A stretch of 64,000 nucleotides of DNA from Pseudomonas sp. StFLB209 (lineage in GTDB: Bacteria; Pseudomonadota; Gammaproteobacteria; Pseudomonadales; Pseudomonadaceae), in assembly GCF_000829415.1 (NCBI RefSeq), contig NZ_AP014637.1, positions 5,659,001 through 5,723,000 on the forward strand, read 5' to 3'. A model generated the notes under the pieces. That model made no database searches. It was not told the DNA's origin and was given only the letters and a program-made list of their open reading frames with translations. Shown here one piece after another: positions 8,051-17,000 of the stretch; position 1 is the stretch's first letter; the number at the start of each line of letters is the position of its first letter. A program made the translations under genes and the position numbers.

Positions 8051-8733
8051 CAGGCCGACCTCCCCATCTTGCCCCGCGCCGACTGCACGGCCGCAAGGAT
8101 GTTCTTGTAGGCCCCGCAGCGGCAGATATTGCCGCTCATGGCCTCACGCACGCTGGCGTCATCGCTGCCGATATTCGGGTCATTAAGGATGGCGACGGCG
8201 CTCATGATCTGCCCCGAGGTGCAGTAACCGCATTGATAGGCGTCGTGCTCCCAGAACGCTTGCTGCACCGGGTGCAGCTTGCCGTCCTGAGCCAGGCCTT
8301 CGATGGTGGTGATTTCATCACCGTCATGCTGCACGGCAATGGACAGGCACGAGTTGATCGCCACGCCATTGACCAGCAAGGTGCAGGCTCCGCACTGACC
8401 GTGATCACAGCCTTTCTTGGTGCCGGTCAGTTGCAGGCGGTCACGCAGCACATCGAGCAGGATCGCGTTGGCCGGCACGTTGAGCCGGTGGCTCTGGCCG
8501 TTGACCTTGAGTTCGATGCTTTGCTCCCCGGCGGCCGGCCCGGCGGCAGGTGGCTGGCTGACAGCCGGTGCTGATTGAGCCATACCGTCAGGAACCCAGG
8601 TTGCAACGGTGGCGGCGGCGATGCCGGAAGCGCCAGCCTTGAGAAAATTGCGCCGTGAGGCATGTAATGCGGGGCTGTCCTGCCCGGCCGCGGCCGGGCC
8701 TGGCGTGTTGGATTTTTTCATCAGGTTCACCAT
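8050..8733 (-). CDS. paoA: Aldehyde oxidoreductase [2Fe-2S] subunit with Tat signal (PaoA-like)
   Basis: Small iron-sulfur subunit that passes electrons from the molybdenum centre to FAD. The Tat signal is visible as SRRNFLKAG at residues 26-34 followed by a hydrophobic stretch, so the complex should be exported folded to the periplasm. The first cluster ligands lie in GCDHGQCGACTLL plus a later Cys (NSCLS). The second cluster lies in YQCGYCTSGQ and NICRCGAY. Length 227 (E. coli PaoA 229). A second possible start is the ATG at 8721 (MKKSN). First gene of the operon; 8734-9001 upstream holds only a candidate inverted-repeat operator. Confidence 0.88.
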   Translation of the reverse strand: MVNLMKKSNTPGPAAAGQDSPALHASRRNFLKAGASGIAAATVATWVPDGMAQSAPAVSQPPAAGPAAGEQSIELKVNGQSHRLNVPANAILLDVLRDRLQLTGTKKGCDHGQCGACTLLVNGVAINSCLSIAVQHDGDEITTIEGLAQDGKLHPVQQAFWEHDAYQCGYCTSGQIMSAVAILNDPNIGSDDASVREAMSGNICRCGAYKNILAAVQSARGKMGRSA

Positions 8734-8929
8734 TGAGTGGTGCGCTCACGAAGGCGCTAACAGTCAGGTCGGGCGGTGGTTCATTGCCACACGCCTCGGT
8801 CCCGACCGGTCCAATCAGGTGACCCTGCCCGGATGAATAGATTCAGCTTGATTATGCGTTGAGCGGATCAGTTGCACGCCGCGCCCCCGCCTCGCCCCTG
8901 ATTACCGGGCAGCACAGGCGGTGGGATAA

Positions 8930-8962
8930 ACCTTACACCCCCAACGCTAGGGGTGGTATTAA
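8930..8962. promoter_or_regulatory. Candidate operator/promoter: inverted repeat between paoA and the EamA gene
   Basis: CACCCC (8936-8941) and GGGGTG (8950-8955) form an inverted repeat with an 8-base spacer. Read on the minus strand toward paoA it is followed by AAGGTTTAT, a layout that resembles MerR-family promoters. No good TTGACA-like -35 is present and no MerR gene is nearby, so this is only a candidate. The remainder of the 268-base gap between the two genes shows nothing recognisable. Confidence 0.3.
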
Positions 8963-9001
8963 GCGATTGATCTGTCGTCTTGCTGTGGCTGGCGCCTGAG
9001 C

Positions 9002-9940
9002 TCAGTCGCCGCTGCGCTTGCAGGTCACGATCACGATGCCGCCGAGAATCGCCATTACCCCCCCAATCAGCGGCAGGGTCAGTTGCTCGCCCATGAACAG
9101 CACCGACATCAATAGCCCCACCACCGGCACGCCGAGCATCGCGGTCGACATGCTGGTGCTCGACAGCCACATGCTCGCCGCATTGACCGCGCAGAAGCAG
9201 AACGCGGTCGCCAATGGCCCCATGAACAACAGGATCTGCCACAGCGCCATGGAGCCATCACCGGTGAACGGCCCTTCCACCACGTGCGCCAGCACCAGCA
9301 ACGGTACGGTGGCGGTGAGCATCTGCCAGGGCGCCAGCTGATAGGCGCTGGTGCCTGTGGACGCATGACGCAGATGCAATATGCAAAGCGCCCAACAGAT
9401 CGATGCCGCGATCAGCATCAGGTTGGCTTTGAGCAGGGTGGTATTACCCCAGTCGAGGGTCAGCGGGTTGAACAGCACAGCCACGCCAATGCCGCCGAAC
9501 AGCGTGCCGATCAATTGCCGACGCGACAGCCGCTCGCCGAGGAAGGTCACCGCAATCGGCGTCACCCACAGCGGGGTGGTGTAGGCCAGCACCGCCGAGC
9601 GGCCGGCCGGCACTTCGGTCATGGCCATGGCACCAAGCACGGTAAAGGTCAGCATCTGCAGCAGGCCGACACTGAGAATCAGTGGCAGGTCGCGACGGCC
9701 CGGCACGCGCAGGCTACCCGTGGCCAGTTGCAGGGCAAACAGGCAGGCGGCACCGGCGGCGAAGCGCACGGCGGAGAACCACACCGGGGTGATGTGCTGC
9801 AAACCGGCCTTCATCACTGGCCAGTTGGCGCCCCAGATCAGGATCGCCAGTACCAGTAACAACACGCCCTTGGCCTGGGGCGAAGCCAACAGACCATGGC
9901 TTGCGGGCAAGTGGGTGGCGGGTTTGCTGGTATTGATCAT
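9002..9940 (-). CDS. EamA/DMT-family transporter
   Basis: Inner-membrane protein of 312 residues with ten likely hydrophobic helices in two EamA repeats: first repeat [20 protein letters not shown] and [20 protein letters not shown], second repeat [17 protein letters not shown] through [14 protein letters not shown]. The WGANWP and TTPLWV segments are typical. Relatives export amino acids or other metabolites, but the substrate cannot be read from the sequence. It is divergent from an Lrp-family regulator 138 bases away, a common pairing for amino-acid exporters, so control by that regulator is likely (inference). Confidence 0.85.
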   Translation of the reverse strand: MINTSKPATHLPASHGLLASPQAKGVLLLVLAILIWGANWPVMKAGLQHITPVWFSAVRFAAGAACLFALQLATGSLRVPGRRDLPLILSVGLLQMLTFTVLGAMAMTEVPAGRSAVLAYTTPLWVTPIAVTFLGERLSRRQLIGTLFGGIGVAVLFNPLTLDWGNTTLLKANLMLIAASICWALCILHLRHASTGTSAYQLAPWQMLTATVPLLVLAHVVEGPFTGDGSMALWQILLFMGPLATAFCFCAVNAASMWLSSTSMSTAMLGVPVVGLLMSVLFMGEQLTLPLIGGVMAILGGIVIVTCKRSGD

Positions 9941-10062
9941 GATGGCTCCGGCGGCAGTGGCTGTGCAGGAGAAATGTTAATAAAGGTGCAAGAGAGATTC
10001 TTTGCGCTTTTATCTACCCAGCAAGCCGTTTGCAGAACTAAACTCTGCCAATCAATCCTTTT

Positions 10063-10081
10063 AAAGAGGTTTATTCTCTTG
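10063..10081 (+). promoter_or_regulatory. Ribosome binding site that sets a TTG start for the Lrp-type gene
   Basis: AAAGAGGT (10063-10070) lies 8 bases before TTG at 10079, and translation from there gives [11 protein letters not shown], the normal N-terminus of Lrp/AsnC proteins. Earlier in-frame ATGs add about 60 residues with no homology, one of them inside the divergent gene's control region. Confidence 0.75.
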
Positions 10082-10579
10082 AAGAAGCTCGACCGTACCG
10101 ATATCAGCATTCTCGACAGCCTGCAGCGCGACGCCAGCATCACCAATGCGGACCTGGGCCGCGCAGTCAATCTGTCGCCGACGCCCTGCTTCAATCGGGT
10201 CAGAGCCATGCAGGAGGCCGGGCTGATCAAGGGTCAGGTCACCCTGCTCGACCCCAAGGTGCTGGGCCTGGACCTGAACGTATTCATTCATGTGAGCCTG
10301 GAGAAGCAGGACGAAGGCGCGTTGCAGCGCTTCGAGGCGGCGGTGGCCGGGCGACCTGAAGTGATGGAGTGCTACCTGATGACCGGTGACGCCGATTATC
10401 TGCTGCGCATTCTGGTGCCCAATATCCATGAGCTGGAGCGCTTCATTCTTGAGCACCTGACCAAAGTGCCGGGGGTGGCCAATATTCGCTCCAGTTTTGC
10501 CCTCAAGCAGGTGTTGTACAAGACCGCCCTGCCCTTGCCGCCAGACGGGCTGGCGTTGGCGGCCAATCGCGTCAGATAA
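10079..10579 (+). CDS. Lrp/AsnC-family transcriptional regulator
   Basis: A 166-residue DNA-binding regulator. The N-terminal winged helix-turn-helix reads [20 protein letters not shown] followed by [29 protein letters not shown]. The C-terminal ligand-binding RAM domain includes [24 protein letters not shown] and [16 protein letters not shown]. Length fits the family (150-165). The start is a TTG at 10079 with a good ribosome binding site. It probably responds to an amino acid and controls the divergent EamA exporter (inference from the head-to-head arrangement). Confidence 0.88.
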   Translation: MKKLDRTDISILDSLQRDASITNADLGRAVNLSPTPCFNRVRAMQEAGLIKGQVTLLDPKVLGLDLNVFIHVSLEKQDEGALQRFEAAVAGRPEVMECYLMTGDADYLLRILVPNIHELERFILEHLTKVPGVANIRSSFALKQVLYKTALPLPPDGLALAANRVR

Positions 10580-11009
10580 AGCCCAGGGTCAGCCACACCA
10601 CCACCAGATAGCGCAAGCCCTTGGCCAGGCTGACGATCAAGCTAAAACGCCACAGCGGCTCGCCCATGACCCCGGCGACGACGGTCAGGGCGTCGCCGAT
10701 CACCGGCACCCAACTGAGCAGCAGCGACCAGTAACCGTAGCGCTGGTAATGACCACGAGCCTGTTGCAGGCGTTTTTCGCTGACCGGGAACCAGCGTTTG
10801 TGGCGCAACCGTTCGACCGAGCGGCCGATCAGCCAATTGCTGATCGAACCCAGCACATTGCCGGTGGTGGCGGCCAGCAATAGCAACCAGGTCAGGTAGT
10901 GGCCAGAGATCAGCATCGCGACCAGCACGGCTTCGGACTGCATGGGCAACAGCGTGGCGGCGCCGAAGGCGGCGAAGAACAGCCCGAGGTAGCTGGAGAG
11001 TTCGAACAT
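10572..11009 (-). CDS. YqaA/DedA (SNARE-associated) family small membrane protein
   Basis: A 145-residue inner-membrane protein with several hydrophobic helices. The family core is visible as [37 protein letters not shown] and [17 protein letters not shown]. YqaA/DedA proteins are linked to lipid (undecaprenyl-phosphate or phospholipid) flipping and membrane homeostasis in other bacteria; the role of this member is unknown. It converges with the Lrp-type gene with an 8-base overlap and is divergent to hmp. Confidence 0.82.
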   Translation of the reverse strand: MFELSSYLGLFFAAFGAATLLPMQSEAVLVAMLISGHYLTWLLLLAATTGNVLGSISNWLIGRSVERLRHKRWFPVSEKRLQQARGHYQRYGYWSLLLSWVPVIGDALTVVAGVMGEPLWRFSLIVSLAKGLRYLVVVWLTLGFI

Positions 11010-11096
11010 GAAGGAAGGGTCGAGGCGATAAAGGCACGCATAGTAGCGTGAGATTTATCGCCGGTTGCATAAAGGTGTTGCTGAATAATGCCATTA

Positions 11097-11151
11097 GTCA
11101 TTTTGACCAAAAGAGTCATCCTGACTACAAAAATACAAGAGTCGAAATGAC
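11097..11151 (+). promoter_or_regulatory. Three NorR/FhpR-like nitric-oxide regulator sites upstream of hmp
   Basis: Three near-palindromes of the form GTCR-N3-TGAC occur at 11097-11107 (GTCATTTTGAC), 11115-11125 (GTCATCCTGAC) and 11141-11151 (GTCGAAATGAC). E. coli NorR binds exactly three such GT-N7-AC sites ahead of norVW, and Pseudomonas fhp/hmp genes are controlled by the NorR-like FhpR. The spacing (18 and 26 bases start to start) and the place upstream of a -24/-12-like promoter fit an enhancer cluster. Confidence 0.7.
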
Positions 11152-11192
11152 ACAAGAGCGCGTAAACCCTTGAATTAAAAGGCCCGAAGGCC

Positions 11193-11208
11193 TGGCACGG
11201 AAGTTGAC
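11193..11208 (+). promoter_or_regulatory. Candidate sigma-54 promoter of hmp
   Basis: TGGCACG-N4-TTGAC matches the -24/-12 consensus TGGCACG-N4-TTGCA except in the last part of the -12 element (A where the invariant C is expected). It lies 38 bases before the hmp ATG and 42 bases after the last NorR-like site. Confidence 0.55.
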
Positions 11209-11246
11209 TCTGCTATGGCAACCGTTAACCGCCAGGGAGTCATTCC

Positions 11247-12428
11247 ATGTTCACCGACCCGCAACGCGCAATCATCAAGGCCACTGTTCCTCTTCTGGAG
11301 TCCGGTGGCGAAGCGCTGACCACTCACTTCTACAACATGATGCTCAGTGAATACCCCGAGGTGCGTCCGCTGTTCAACCAGGCCAACCAGGCCAGCGGTG
11401 CTCAGCCACGGGCGCTGGCTAACGCGGTGCTGATGTACGCCCGGCATATCGACCGTCTCGAAGCCCTTGGCCCGTTAGTGGGCCAGATCGTCAACAAGCA
11501 CGTGGCCTTGCAGATTCTGCCGGAGCACTACCCGATTGTCGGCACTTGCCTGTTGCGCGCCATTCGTGAAGTGCTGGGTGAAGACATTGCGACCGACGAG
11601 GTGATCGATGCCTGGGGCGCCGCTTACGGTCAACTGGCCGATATCCTGATCGGCGCCGAAGAAGCCGCTTACCAGCACAACGAACAGGCCCGGGGCGGCT
11701 GGCGTGGGGCGCGTCCTTTCAAGCTGGTGGGCAAGGAAAAAGAAAGCGCGCAGATCACCTCGTTCTATTTCGAACCGCTTGACGGTGGTGCGGTGCTGGA
11801 CTTCACCCCTGGCCAGTACCTTGGCCTGAAGCTGAACATTGATGGCCAGGAACTGCGCCGTAATTACTCGCTGTCGGCACTGGCCAACGGCCGTGGCTAC
11901 CGGATCAGCGTCAAGCGCGATGAGCAGGGTATCGCTTCGAGGTATTTACACGATCACTTGCAGGTCAGTGACCGGGTCGAGCTGTTCCCGCCAGCCGGGC
12001 ATTTCACCCTGCAAGACTCGTCGCGTCCGCTGGTATTGATCAGCGCCGGTGTCGGCATCACCCCGACCCTGCCGATGCTGGAAAGCGCGCTGGCTAGCGG
12101 CCGGCCGATCACCTTCATTCACAGTGCCCGCAATGCCAGCCTGCAGGCGTTCCGCCCATGGCTGCAAGAGCAGCAGCGCAAGCACCCACAGCTGAGCCTG
12201 TACGTCTGCTACAGCCAGCCTGAGGCCGGTGACCGTTTTGATGCCCAAGGGCGTCTTTGCCAGGAAGTGCTGGCCAGCTGGCTGCCTGCCGATCGCAATG
12301 TGGATGCCTACTTCCTGGGGCCGGTCGGTTTTATGAGCAGCGTGCGCCGCGATCTCAAAGCACTGGGCGTGCCTGAGGCGCAGAGCCATCACGAGTTCTT
12401 CGGCCCTACCGGGCAACTGCCTGACTGA
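11247..12428 (+). CDS. hmp: Flavohaemoglobin, nitric oxide dioxygenase
   Basis: Hmp oxidises nitric oxide to nitrate with O2 and NAD(P)H and protects against nitrosative stress. The 393-residue product has a globin domain (1-138) with Tyr29, Phe43 and proximal His85 at the same numbers as E. coli Hmp. A ferredoxin-reductase-like FAD domain follows, with the flavin motif RRNYSLS near 206. The NAD-binding domain carries ISAGVGITPTLPML, and the C-terminus ends in HHEFFGPTG. The start ATG is preceded by CAGGGAG. Upstream NorR-like sites and a -24/-12-like promoter suggest NO induction; the regulator gene itself is not in this window. Confidence 0.95.
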   Translation: MFTDPQRAIIKATVPLLESGGEALTTHFYNMMLSEYPEVRPLFNQANQASGAQPRALANAVLMYARHIDRLEALGPLVGQIVNKHVALQILPEHYPIVGTCLLRAIREVLGEDIATDEVIDAWGAAYGQLADILIGAEEAAYQHNEQARGGWRGARPFKLVGKEKESAQITSFYFEPLDGGAVLDFTPGQYLGLKLNIDGQELRRNYSLSALANGRGYRISVKRDEQGIASRYLHDHLQVSDRVELFPPAGHFTLQDSSRPLVLISAGVGITPTLPMLESALASGRPITFIHSARNASLQAFRPWLQEQQRKHPQLSLYVCYSQPEAGDRFDAQGRLCQEVLASWLPADRNVDAYFLGPVGFMSSVRRDLKALGVPEAQSHHEFFGPTGQLPD

Positions 12429-12457
12429 CCGATTGAGCTGAGCGGCGACAGCCCGCA

Positions 12458-12498
12458 AAAACAGCTGACCCGGCCTGAGTGCCGGGTCAGCCTTTTGT
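12458..12498. terminator. Bidirectional rho-independent terminator between hmp and the T6SS operon
   Basis: An 11-bp perfect stem (12464-12474 with 12481-12491, loop CTGAGT) is followed by CTTTTG on the plus strand. On the minus strand it is followed by a TTTTT run (complement of 12457-12461). It can end both hmp and the converging type VI operon. Confidence 0.85.
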
Positions 12499-12500
12499 GT

Positions 12501-13370
12501 TCAGCCACCCAATAGTCTTCTCAACCTGCCTGGCCTGGCGCTCAGTGCCTGGCGCAACTCTTGGGCACTGATGGTTCTGCACGCCGGCACCAGCGCCAGC
12601 GCCTGGCGCAGCGCAGGCCAGCAATGGCTGGGCAGGCGGGCCGGTTTGCTTAGCGAGCGATCCAGCCGCGCCGCCTGGGCCTGGTCGCCGGGCAGGCGCT
12701 GGTAAGGGTGCCTGCCGCAGGCCAGTTCGAAGATCAGACAAGCGCAGGCATAGAGATCGGTGGCTTCAGACAACCCACCACCGGCGCAGAGTTCAGGAGC
12801 GGCGTAGGCCGGGGTCCAGGCGTTGTAGCGCTCGCGACTCAACTGCGGTACGCCGGGCAGAATGCCGGGCTGGCTCTGACCGAGACCGAAATCGAACAGC
12901 TTCAGCCCCTGCTCGCTGAGCATCACGTTGCCCGGTTTCAGGTCGCCATGCACGACCCCCCTTGCATGACTGTGCTCCAGAGCTTCAAGCAGCGCACTCG
13001 CCACCTCCAGCAACTCGCTAAACGGCAAGCCGGTCAGTTCGTCACAGAGCCAATGATCCAGAGTCAGGCCACGCAACAGCTCCAGGGTCATGAATGCACA
13101 GCCTTGCGGGATATCAACTTCAAAACTGTGGCAGCGCACCACGTTGGGGTGATGCAGATGCCGGGTCAGCGCAAATTCGGCAAACAACAATGACCCGGCA
13201 TCCGGCACGTGCTGGAACGACTCACCCAGCAGTTTGACAGCGATATCGGCAGCCGGATCACCGTACTGCTCGTGCAACAGGTCGCGGGCCTGCCACACCA
13301 CCCCCATGCCGCCAACGCCCAGCAAGCGGTCGAGACGATAGCGCCCGGCCAACACCCGTGGCGGCTTCAT
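12501..13370 (-). CDS. stk1: Type VI secretion serine/threonine protein kinase (Stk1/PpkA type)
   Basis: A 289-residue Hanks-type kinase. The glycine loop GVGGMGVVW (18-26), ATP lysine Lys46 (AVKLL), catalytic loop HGDLKPGN (141-148) and DFG (160-162) are intact. The loop has HGD instead of HRD, so it is a non-RD kinase. The activation segment ends in TPAYAAPE. It is soluble, without the membrane and sensor parts of PpkA, like P. aeruginosa Stk1 in the H2 cluster. In the related PpkA/PppA system the kinase phosphorylates an FHA protein to switch secretion on; the fha gene is seven genes upstream. Last gene of the operon; overlaps stp1 by 4 bases. Confidence 0.88.
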   Translation of the reverse strand: MKPPRVLAGRYRLDRLLGVGGMGVVWQARDLLHEQYGDPAADIAVKLLGESFQHVPDAGSLLFAEFALTRHLHHPNVVRCHSFEVDIPQGCAFMTLELLRGLTLDHWLCDELTGLPFSELLEVASALLEALEHSHARGVVHGDLKPGNVMLSEQGLKLFDFGLGQSQPGILPGVPQLSRERYNAWTPAYAAPELCAGGGLSEATDLYACACLIFELACGRHPYQRLPGDQAQAARLDRSLSKPARLPSHCWPALRQALALVPACRTISAQELRQALSARPGRLRRLLGG

Positions 13371-14032
13371 CGGTCAACCACCACAGCGGTCAGATTGTCC
13401 GGCGCCGGCCCCTGCAGAACCTGCGCGAACAACCCGTGCAACGCAGCCTGCGGGGTCGCCAGACCGAGCGCCTGGCCCAGCAGCGCTTGATCCAGCATGC
13501 GGTACAGACCGTCACTGCATAACAGATAGCGGTCACCGGGCTGAGCGTGCCAGCGCAGCACCTCCAGTTGCAGATGCTCGCGCCCGCCGAGTGCGCGGGT
13601 CAATGCGGCCCGGCCTCGCTCTGCGGCATGATCGCGGGTCAGTTGGTAAAGCTGCTGACCACGCCACAGGTAGCAGCGGCTGTCGCCAACCCAGACACAA
13701 GCGCCCTGCTGCCCCTGCAACAACAGCGTCACCAGGGTGCTGCCCATGACCCGCGGCGCTTGCCCCTGGCTTTGGGTGAGCTGCAACGCCAGATGGCGGT
13801 TGAGCCCATGCAGGCGGCAGCGCAGCAGCTCCAGGCGCTGCTCCAGCTCGCCGGGCCAGCACAGGCCTGCCAGCGTATCGACGATCAAACGGCTGGCAAG
13901 CTCGCCAGCCTGATGCCCGCCCATCCCGTCGGCCACCGCCCACACGGCCTGCTCCGGGCAGTCGAAAAAGGCATCCTGATTACACACGCGCACCTTGCCC
14001 GAGTGGCTGCCCGCCGCGCTGCGATACATCAC
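13367..14032 (-). CDS. stp1: Type VI secretion PP2C-family protein phosphatase
   Basis: A 221-residue metal-dependent Ser/Thr phosphatase that would reverse the neighbouring kinase. Metal-binding motifs are Asp20 (CNQDAFF), DGMGGH (35-40), GDSRCYLWR, the CSDGLY segment and the C-terminal APDNLTAVVV. Length and position match Stp1 of the P. aeruginosa H2 cluster. It overlaps tssM by 4 bases and stk1 by 4 bases, so the three are likely translated together. Confidence 0.88.
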   Translation of the reverse strand: MMYRSAAGSHSGKVRVCNQDAFFDCPEQAVWAVADGMGGHQAGELASRLIVDTLAGLCWPGELEQRLELLRCRLHGLNRHLALQLTQSQGQAPRVMGSTLVTLLLQGQQGACVWVGDSRCYLWRGQQLYQLTRDHAAERGRAALTRALGGREHLQLEVLRWHAQPGDRYLLCSDGLYRMLDQALLGQALGLATPQAALHGLFAQVLQGPAPDNLTAVVVDR

Positions 14033-17000
14033 AGTTGCGCCGGCAGACGGAAACCACGCAGCACACTCAGGTCCAATGGGTTGGGCATGCGTTGGCTGGT
14101 CAGCAGATAATTGGCGCGCAGGCCGCCGACATCGGCCTTGAACAGCAAGACATCCCGGCCACTGAGCGGCTCACTGGGCATCAGGTCGAGCAGCCGAAAC
14201 AGCGACCAGGGGCCGAGGTTTTTCTCGATACCTACAGTGCGCCCGGCCATCCGCTCGACCAGCAGGCTCGCACTGCCCTGCCCGGCCTCGTCGGGCCAGC
14301 TAAAGGTCATGGGCACGATGGGCCCGTGACGGTACTCATGACGCCGCTCGCCAAAGCGGAATTCAGCGCGGCTGGCGCCGCTGTCAAGGCTGTAGGGTTC
14401 CAGCCGAAAACGCACTTGCGGCTGGCTCGGGTCTTCAGCGAAAAAACCCTGTCGGATGCGCTGGCCACGGGCAATCTGTTCCAGCACGGCGCGAGACATC
14501 GGCAGGCTATGGCCGTCGATGCTGCGCAGCCGGTAATTATCGGCAGAACCGCTGACAAACGCCTTCAGATGCTGCTCGAAAAAGCGTTCCAGGACCCCCT
14601 GAGCCTTGAAGAACTCACGAAAGTCATTGAGCGCCACATCGCTGCTGCTGTGGGCGTGAAACGGATAACGCTGGTCAATGGCACGGCTGTAAAAAGCGTA
14701 CAGCTCACTCTGATAGCGCTGATCGAGATGCCGGTAGGCATCGGCCAGGATCAGGCGCCAGGCATCATCAGCCAGCAGGTTGAACCAGCCGCCCACCGGC
14801 CTTGGCAGGCGCGCTGCGGTGTTGCGCAACTGGCTCAGGGCATCGCGCTGCCCGGCCATCCGCGCCCGGGCCATTTCGTAGGCGAATGGCTCGGGTTGAC
14901 TGGCACGGGCCAGGCTCGCCAGTTGCTGCTGGACCGCATCCAGTCCTTGCAGGACCGCCACCAGTTCAGCGGTGGGTGCGTCATTGTCATCCAGGAGCCG
15001 ATGCAGCGGTTCGAAGCGCAACTGCATGGCTTTGCGAGCATTCTCCGGCAGCACCAGGGCCTTGCTCGCGGCCCCCGCAGCGGCCTGCAACGCAGCCCCC
15101 GCGACTGGCGCCGGCAGCGCTTGTTCAGGATCCGGCAGAGCCAACGGGAAACGCGTGTTGTCGCGGATCTGGGCCAACAACTGCACCACCGGCGAGTTGG
15201 CCGACAACAGACCGCTGACCAGATCGGCGCCCTCCCCGGCCTCGCTGAACGGCAGCAGGCCCAGGCGGCCCACGGCATCACTCCAGTGGCTGGCGTAGTC
15301 ACGAAAATACAGTTGCTCCAGTTCGACCAGCAGGCGACGCATGTCCGTCCCGCTCAGCTCACTGCCCTCGCCCAGCACCCAGTTATCGCGCAACAGCTCG
15401 CTGATCTGCGCGGCACTTTGTACCGAAAAGAACTGCCGATAGCCTTGCCGGGTGAAGAATCCGGGAATCGCCTGCTCGGCACCGACGAACAATTCACGCT
15501 GCGGCCCCAGATGCTGGCCGAGGCGGTAATCCGGCAGGCTGCCCGCGCGCTCCCGCAAGACCTTATAGGCCAGGCTGGCTTGCGACTCGTTGCGCAATGC
15601 CTGACGGGCCTGGGCCACCAGCGGCTCATCCAGCGGCTGGCTGAAGGACAATTTCAACAGCTTGGCAACGTGCTGCCCCAGCCCTTGCTGCACCGCTGCA
15701 TGACCTGGATACAACCGTGCCCACTCGCTGCCCAACTGTTCTTCCAGCCAGGCTGGATCACGGCGCGTCGGCAAGTGCAGCATCAGGTAGGCACGCAGAT
15801 TATCCAGCAACGCCTCACGGTCGTGCAGGCTGGAGCGTACGCGGGCTTCGAGCAGGCGGGTCAGCCGCGGCAGCAAATGGCTGCGCAATTCGTCCTCGTA
15901 GCGCGCCTGCAACAACGGATTGCTGGCCCAGCCCTGATACAAACCGTTGCGCTCGTGCCAACTCATGGCCAGACCATCAGGAAACACCTGGGTCGCCTGC
16001 CAGCTGATATCAAGGGTTTTCAGCGCGGTCATGGCGTCGGCGGCCGGGTCCAGCGCCTGCCGCTGCTGTTGCCAGTCGCCGGCCAGTCGCCGCAGAGTTT
16101 CCAGACGCTGATGATTGGCGGAAAACCCGCTGGTCCATAGCGCGCCGCCGACCATCAAGGTGGCCAGCCCGCCCCCCAACAACAGCCGCTGCCCCCAATG
16201 GATACGCTGCCGTTCACTTGGTGCAAGGCTTTGCTGATGCGCCTCACGCAGGATCACCCGGGCGAACAGTTCATGGACGAAACGACCTTGCGCACCACCT
16301 GCCCCGCCGAGAGGCTGCGCCTGCGACTCAGGCTCCGCCGCGCTGGCGCAGGTCAGGTAAACGCCGCTCAGCCGATGACCACTGACATAGCGGCCGGAGA
16401 AAAACAGCTGATCGATGAGCATCTCCAGTTGCTCGCCAAGAGCAGCCATGCCTGGCGGGAAGTCGAGCATACGACTGCGCAGTTGCTTGTCGCGCTGCTG
16501 GTGCAGCCGGCCAATGAGCTGGCTGTCGAGATGGCGCAGCAACGCGTCGATCTGCTGATGTACCGCCTGCCGGTCGGTCGCGGGTTGTTCAGCGCTGAAG
16601 CTGACCCCCAGCGCCTGACTGTTTTGCTCGCGGCTCAGTGAATCGAAGAACGCGTTGAAACCCGGCAGTTGATCCGCTTTGCTCAGCACCAGATACACCG
16701 GCACCTGCACTTGCAGGTGCCGACGTACCTCCTGCAAGCGCTGACGAATCTGGCTGATCAGTTCCAGTAGCGCTGGCGTCTTGCCCAGCTCAGGATTGCG
16801 CGCCTCCAGTAGCATCGGCACCGCAACGGTGATTAGCACGCCGTCGAGCGGTCGCGCCCGGCGACGTTTGCGCAGCAGTTCCAGCAGCGTGCGCCAGCCA
16901 CCGCCATCCACGCTGGCATCGGCCTGGGCCAGGTAGCGCCCAGGCGTGTCGATCAGCACCGCCTGGTCGGTGAAATACCACTGGCACTGCTCGCCATCGT

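Noticed and set aside
8734..9001. Small frame 8868-9242 on the minus strand as a gene
   Set aside because: Most of it lies in another frame of the EamA transporter gene and no family was recognised.
14035..16140. 701-codon open frame on the plus strand
   Set aside because: Fully antisense to tssM; GC-rich third-position bias keeps the opposite strand open. Its translation shows no domain.
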